NCBI RefSeq assembly: GCF_001594015.1
Contig: NZ_LTBC01000001.1
Span: 248,001-312,000, forward strand
Length of the DNA stretch: 64,000 bases
Direction of reading: 5' to 3'
From: Moorella mulderi DSM 14980
GTDB lineage: Bacteria; Bacillota; DSM-521; Neomoorellales; Neomoorellaceae
This document shows, piece by piece, positions 59,878-64,000 of this stretch. The notes beneath the pieces were generated by a model. The model saw only the letters and a program-made list of their open reading frames with translations. It was not told where the DNA came from and made no database searches. The translations under genes and the position numbers were made by a program. Each line of letters begins with the position of its first letter. The stretch's first letter is position 1.

Positions 59878-62800
59878 CTATGCCCCTACCCCCTGCCGGC
59901 GCCGCGCCGGCGACAGCAAGCGGGCCAGGCGCTGGCCCAGGTCCTCAAAGAGGGTGTACAGCACCGGTACCAGGACCAGGGTCAGCACTGTGGAAGCCAT
60001 CAGACCGCCGATAACCGCCGTAGCCAGGCCGGCTTCCATTTCGGCCCCTTCGCCGAGACCGGTAGCGAGGGGCAGCATGGCGAGGATTGTGGTCAGGGCC
60101 GTCATCAGGATGGGCCGCAGGCGGGTGCGGCCGGCTGTCAGGATCGCCTCCTGCCGCGGTACGCCTTCCCGTCTTAGGATGTTGATGTAGTCCACCAGGA
60201 CAATGGCGTTGGAGAGAACAATGCCGGCCAGCATGATGATCCCGATAAAGGCGACGACGTTGAAAGTTCTCCCCGTGGCCAGCAGGGCCAGTACCACCCC
60301 TGTCAGCGCTACCGGGATGGAAAACATGATGATAAAGGGGTGGAAGAAGGATTCAAACTGGGCGGCCATGACCAGGTACACCAGGACCACGGCCAGGAGC
60401 AGGGCCAGCCCCAGCTGGCCGAAGGTCTCGTTCATCATCTTGTTCTGGCCGGTGTACTCGACGCTGTAGCCCGGCGGCAGCTTAAGCTGCTCCATCTTTG
60501 CCTGTACGTCGCGCAACACTTCGGCCAGGGGCCGGGCGCCACTTAAATTGGCGGTGATACTGGCCACCCGGTCCTGGTTGTAACGGTTGATGGTGCTGGG
60601 GGTAGTGTCCGGCTTGAGGTTGGCGATCTCTTTTAAAGGCACCTGCACCCCCAGGGGGGACAGTACAGTGAGGTTCTCTAGGTCAGCAATATTGCGACGG
60701 CTGGCTTCCGGGAGGAAGACGCGGACGTCGTATTCGTCACCGCCGGTGCGGTAGCGGGTGGCTACTGTCCCGCCTACGGCCGTGGCCACCACCGCACCGA
60801 CCTGCCCGGCTCCCAGCCGGTACAGGGCGGCCTTTTCCCGGTCGACGGTGATCTCTACCTGGGGCCGGCCTTTAGCCAGGCTGTTTTCCACGCCCACTGC
60901 GCCCGGCACGGCGGCCACCAGCTGCTGCGCCTCGGTGGCGAGCTCCTTTAGCACCTCCAGGTCGGAACCGTGGATGTCTACTTGCACGGGCGCGCCGCTC
61001 ATAGCCCCACCGAAGCTGGAGGAGGTAGTGACGTTAATCCTGGCGCCCGCAATTTTCCGGACCTGCGCCCGGATAGCCGCCGCCACCTCGGTCGAGCTCC
61101 GGCGGCGCTGCTCCAGCGGTACCAGGTTGATATTCAGGCTGGCTGCCTCTGGCGTCTCACCGCTCATAAAGCTGGCCGTGCCGCCGGTACTGCCGATCTG
61201 CTGGTAGATGCTCTGGACTTCCGGCTGCTGCTGGATAAGCCTTACTACCTGGTCGGCTACCGCGGCGGTGGCCTCGAGGGCAGTCCCTTTGGGGAGCTCG
61301 ATAGACACGCTGATGGTCCCTTCGTCGGTGACCGGCATAAATTCCACCCCCACCGCCGGCACCAGGGCCAGGCTGCCGGCAAAGATGAGGGCCACCGCCG
61401 CTACGGTCAGCTTGCGGTGCCGCAGGGTCCAGTTCAGGAAGCGGCTGTAAGCGTTGCTTAAACGCGCCAGCCAGAGGCCGTTAACCAGGCTCTGCCAGAA
61501 ATTGCGGGCTGTCGTGGCCTCCGGGGGCAAGGCGCCGGCCAGGAGGCGGGCCGCCACAGTCGGGGTGACGGTCATGGAGACAGCCAGGGATGCCATCAAG
61601 GAGAAGGCCACCGTCAAGGCCAGGGGGCCGAAGATCTCCCGCGCCATTCCCTCAATAAAGGCGATGGGCAAAAAGACGGATACGGTGGTCAGGGTAGAGG
61701 CCACCACGGCCGTGGTCACCTGCCGGGTTCCTGATACGGCCGCCGCCATGGCTTCCCGGCCCTCCTGGCGGTGGCGGTAGATGTTGTCAAAGACTACAAT
61801 GGCGTCGTCGACCATGCGGCCTATGCCCAGGGAGAGGCCGCCCAGGGTCATCATATTGAGGGTCATCTTGCCGAAATATAAGAGGACAAAAGTTGTAATT
61901 ACCGAGATAGGAATGGTGAGGCCGATGACCAGGGTAGCCCGGAAGTTCCGCAGGAAAATGAAAATAATCAGCATGGCCAGCAGCCCGCCGTACAGCATAT
62001 CCCGGTAAACGCCGTTGATGGCGCTTTCGATGTAGCGGGACTGGTCCACTACCGGCTCCAGGATTACCCCCGGCGGCAGCTCCTTTTGCAGCTCCCTGAT
62101 AGTTTGTTTAACGGCACGGGCGATCTGTACCGTATTGCCGCTGGTCTGTTTCTGGATGGACAGGCCGATGGCCGGCCGGCCGTTGAAAAGGGCATAGTTC
62201 TGCCGCTCGGCATGATAATCCCGTACTTCCGCTATATCGCCCAGGCGCACCGTCCCCGCAGCGGTGGCCAGGGTCACCTGGCGGACCTGGTCCAGGTCTT
62301 TAAACTCGCCATCGACCCGGACCAGGACGTCTTTGCCGGCGTCGCTGACCTTGCCGGCGGAAAAGGTGCTGTTCTCCGCTTGCAGGGCCTGGACCACCTG
62401 GCTGATGGACAGGCCGTAGAGCTGCAGCCGGGCCGGGTCTACCAGTACCTGGATCTCGCGCTCCAGGCCGCCGGTGATGTTTACCGAGGCGACGCCGTCC
62501 AGGCGCTCGAGACGGCTCTTGATGGTATTTTCCGCCAGGTCTTTCAACCGCTGCTCGTCCATGTCGCCGTACATGGCCAGGGTCATCACGGGCATCATGT
62601 TAGGGTCAAACTTGATGACCACCGGTTTATCTGCCGCATCGGGTAAAAAGCGCTCAGCCTGGTCGACTTTCTCCCGCATATTCAGGGCCGCAAAATCCAT
62701 ATCCTGGCCCCAGTTAAACTCCAGCAGGACCAAGGATGTGCCGGACATACTGTATGATTGGATATTTTTGACTCCTTGAACCGTGCCCAGGACGTCTTCC

Positions 62801-63000
62801 AGGGGCCTGGTAATAGTCTTTTCGATTTCTTCCGGCCCGGCACCCCTGTAAGTTGTAATCACCGCGGCGTAGGGCAGGTTCAAATCAGGCAGGAGGTCTA
62901 TCTGCAGGCGCGCCAGGGACACGGCCCCCAGGAGGATGGCTACCAGGACGGCCACGGTTACCGCTACCGGGCGCCTGACCAGTGCCTGAAGCCAGTTCAT
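59878..63000 (-). CDS. RND-type multidrug efflux pump (AcrB/HAE1 family)
   Basis: This 1040-residue inner-membrane pump has 12 helices and two large extracytoplasmic loops. It has LVRRPVAVTVAVLVAILLGA at the start, then in helix 4 GLSLGIGRMVDDAIVVFDNI with two Asp of the proton relay, and FSIPVALTGVVLALLATG near the C-terminus. Proton flow drives drug export. Its ATG overlaps the adaptor stop by four bases. In a cell without an outer membrane it would export across the inner membrane only. A TolC-like gene lies 18 kb away. Confidence 0.93.
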   Translation of the reverse strand: MNWLQALVRRPVAVTVAVLVAILLGAVSLARLQIDLLPDLNLPYAAVITTYRGAGPEEIEKTITRPLEDVLGTVQGVKNIQSYSMSGTSLVLLEFNWGQDMDFAALNMREKVDQAERFLPDAADKPVVIKFDPNMMPVMTLAMYGDMDEQRLKDLAENTIKSRLERLDGVASVNITGGLEREIQVLVDPARLQLYGLSISQVVQALQAENSTFSAGKVSDAGKDVLVRVDGEFKDLDQVRQVTLATAAGTVRLGDIAEVRDYHAERQNYALFNGRPAIGLSIQKQTSGNTVQIARAVKQTIRELQKELPPGVILEPVVDQSRYIESAINGVYRDMLYGGLLAMLIIFIFLRNFRATLVIGLTIPISVITTFVLLYFGKMTLNMMTLGGLSLGIGRMVDDAIVVFDNIYRHRQEGREAMAAAVSGTRQVTTAVVASTLTTVSVFLPIAFIEGMAREIFGPLALTVAFSLMASLAVSMTVTPTVAARLLAGALPPEATTARNFWQSLVNGLWLARLSNAYSRFLNWTLRHRKLTVAAVALIFAGSLALVPAVGVEFMPVTDEGTISVSIELPKGTALEATAAVADQVVRLIQQQPEVQSIYQQIGSTGGTASFMSGETPEAASLNINLVPLEQRRRSSTEVAAAIRAQVRKIAGARINVTTSSSFGGAMSGAPVQVDIHGSDLEVLKELATEAQQLVAAVPGAVGVENSLAKGRPQVEITVDREKAALYRLGAGQVGAVVATAVGGTVATRYRTGGDEYDVRVFLPEASRRNIADLENLTVLSPLGVQVPLKEIANLKPDTTPSTINRYNQDRVASITANLSGARPLAEVLRDVQAKMEQLKLPPGYSVEYTGQNKMMNETFGQLGLALLLAVVLVYLVMAAQFESFFHPFIIMFSIPVALTGVVLALLATGRTFNVVAFIGIIMLAGIVLSNAIVLVDYINILRREGVPRQEAILTAGRTRLRPILMTALTTILAMLPLATGLGEGAEMEAGLATAVIGGLMASTVLTLVLVPVLYTLFEDLGQRLARLLSPARRRQGVGA

Positions 63001-64000
63001 GCCCCTGCACCCCCGTTCACGACTTCCACCGGCTGGCCTTCACTGACGAAGTCCTGTCCTTTGACGATAATACTGTCCTGGTCAGTCAGGCCCTTGACGA
63101 TCTCGACGTTTTTATCGTCTGCTATACCGGTGGTGACTACCCGGCCTGCCGCCTTGCCTTCAACGACTGTGTAGACTATGTCCTGGGAGCCGCGCTTGAC
63201 TACGGCGTTTTTGGGGACCAGGAGGGCATTATTGACCTGCCTGGTGGTGTAGATAACCGTGGCGGCCATACCCGGCTTGACCCCCGGCGGGGCGTTGACA
63301 AGGCTGACCTTGACTTTAAAAACGCGGGAACGTTCGTCGGCCGCCGGGCTGACGCTGGCGACCCTCCCTTTCAGGGATTCTGCCGCTACCGCCGGCACCT
63401 CCACGGCAACCTCCCGGCCCGGCTGGAGGTAGTTGACGTCCTGTTCGGTAACGCCTATCTCCACCTGGCGCTCGCCGGAAGTCACCAGGGTGACTACCGC
63501 TCCCTGGGCCAGGGCGCCGGGTTCCAGCAGGCGCGCCGCCACCTCTCCGCTCACCGGCGCCTTGATGTATGTATTCTCCAGGGCTACCTCGGCCTGGCGT
63601 ACGGCCGCCTCGGCCGCGGCGACCTGGGCGCGGGAGGCCGCCAGGGAGGCGCGGGCTACAGCCAGGTCTTCCTGGCTGACGGCCGCGGCTGTGCGGGCGG
63701 CATCCAGCTGCTGCTGGGAAGCCGCGCCCTGGTCGAACAGCGTCTGGGTGCGCTTCAGGTTGGTCTCATCCAGCCCCGCCCTGACTTCCGCCTGCTTCAC
63801 CCGGGCGTCAGCCTGGTCCAGGCCGAGGCGCGCCTGCTCCAGGTTCGCCCTTGCCTGCTGCAGGCGCGCTTCCAGGTCGCTGTTTTCTAATTCTGCTATT
63901 ATTTGCCCCTGGACCACTTTATCCCCTACATCCACGAGAATAGCCTTTATCTTCCCCGGGCTGGCGGCCATTACCTGGACGGTGGCCCCGGCCTGGACGG
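62997..64000 (-). CDS. RND efflux adaptor (HlyD family), cut by the right edge
   Basis: The visible 335 residues start QAGATVQVMAASPGKIKAIL, so the signal peptide lies outside the window. Then come the lipoyl halves (GDKVVQGQIIAELENSDLEA, NTYIKAPVSGEVAARLLEPG), a helical hairpin of about 90 residues, the beta-barrel (NYLQPGREVAVEVPAVAAE) and the membrane-proximal domain (NNALLVPKNAVVKRGSQDIV). It overlaps the pump gene by four bases and would dock on it. Confidence 0.9.
   Translation of the reverse strand, partial: VQAGATVQVMAASPGKIKAILVDVGDKVVQGQIIAELENSDLEARLQQARANLEQARLGLDQADARVKQAEVRAGLDETNLKRTQTLFDQGAASQQQLDAARTAAAVSQEDLAVARASLAASRAQVAAAEAAVRQAEVALENTYIKAPVSGEVAARLLEPGALAQGAVVTLVTSGERQVEIGVTEQDVNYLQPGREVAVEVPAVAAESLKGRVASVSPAADERSRVFKVKVSLVNAPPGVKPGMAATVIYTTRQVNNALLVPKNAVVKRGSQDIVYTVVEGKAAGRVVTTGIADDKNVEIVKGLTDQDSIIVKGQDFVSEGQPVEVVNGGAGA

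Noticed and set aside
1-64000. CRISPR array, tRNA or rRNA genes
   Set aside because: No regularly spaced repeats, cloverleaf-like conserved boxes or rRNA motifs were seen; the only tandem arrays lie within coding regions.

Overview
The window reads as chromosomal DNA from a thermophilic acetogen of the genus Moorella (class Moorellia, Firmicutes) or a very close relative. The strongest pointer is a selenocysteine-containing, NuoEF-linked formate dehydrogenase operon of the kind described for the Wood-Ljungdahl pathway of M. thermoacetica. High GC (roughly 58-60% by eye), clostridial ribosome binding sites, TTG/GTG starts, SLH-type surface proteins and LytR-CpsA-Psr/TagA wall genes agree with this. 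The genus call is inference; no database was searched.

Left part (1-20 kb), core metabolism. A lactate/glycolate oxidation Fe-S subunit (GlcF type) and a lactate permease share an 18-bp operator-like box. Then come purA, an FAD dehydrogenase and an EamA exporter. At about 8.49 kb two divergent genes (an SLC13/MatC-type permease and a sigma-54 activator) have both lost their 5' ends at one deletion junction. A coiled-coil membrane protein with perfect 132-bp tandem repeats follows. Next is the formate dehydrogenase operon (NuoE-like, NuoF-like, Sec-FdhA), whose -10 box lies in a perfect 23-bp palindrome. An FMN alpha-hydroxy-acid oxidase, an S41 protease and a secreted FAD oxidoreductase complete the block.

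Middle part (20-36.5 kb), accessory island. Toxin-antitoxin modules are stacked on one strand: MntA/HepT, a second nucleotidyltransferase/HepT-like pair, a third nucleotidyltransferase with a HEPN gene broken by a stop codon, and a TumE/TumA-like pair. They are interleaved with fragments showing that a [TA module - hlyD] unit was duplicated and then decayed. Two export systems flank this: a MarR-EmrB-EmrA-HlyD operon, and a HlyD-ABC-ABC2-ABC2-TetR operon with a palindrome just after its promoter. A PIN/Phd pair closes the island.

Right part (36.6-64 kb), cell envelope. A secreted beta-propeller, two SLH proteins, a TolC-like protein that seems to lack the barrel strands, and two stalk-domain surface proteins form one block. 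After it comes an ECF sigma/anti-sigma pair; the sigma gene needs a -1 shift at an A7 run to be read in full. Decayed copies of the anti-sigma 3' end, each followed by the hairpin GGGACC-GCAA-GGTCCC, bracket small accessory genes (Rpn-family, AbrB/PIN, DUF1670). HicAB, an SLH-anchored subtilase, TagA, LCP and another stalk protein follow. The window ends in a TetR-regulated RND pump with its adaptor cut by the right edge.

No tRNA, rRNA, CRISPR array or complete insertion sequence was recognised.
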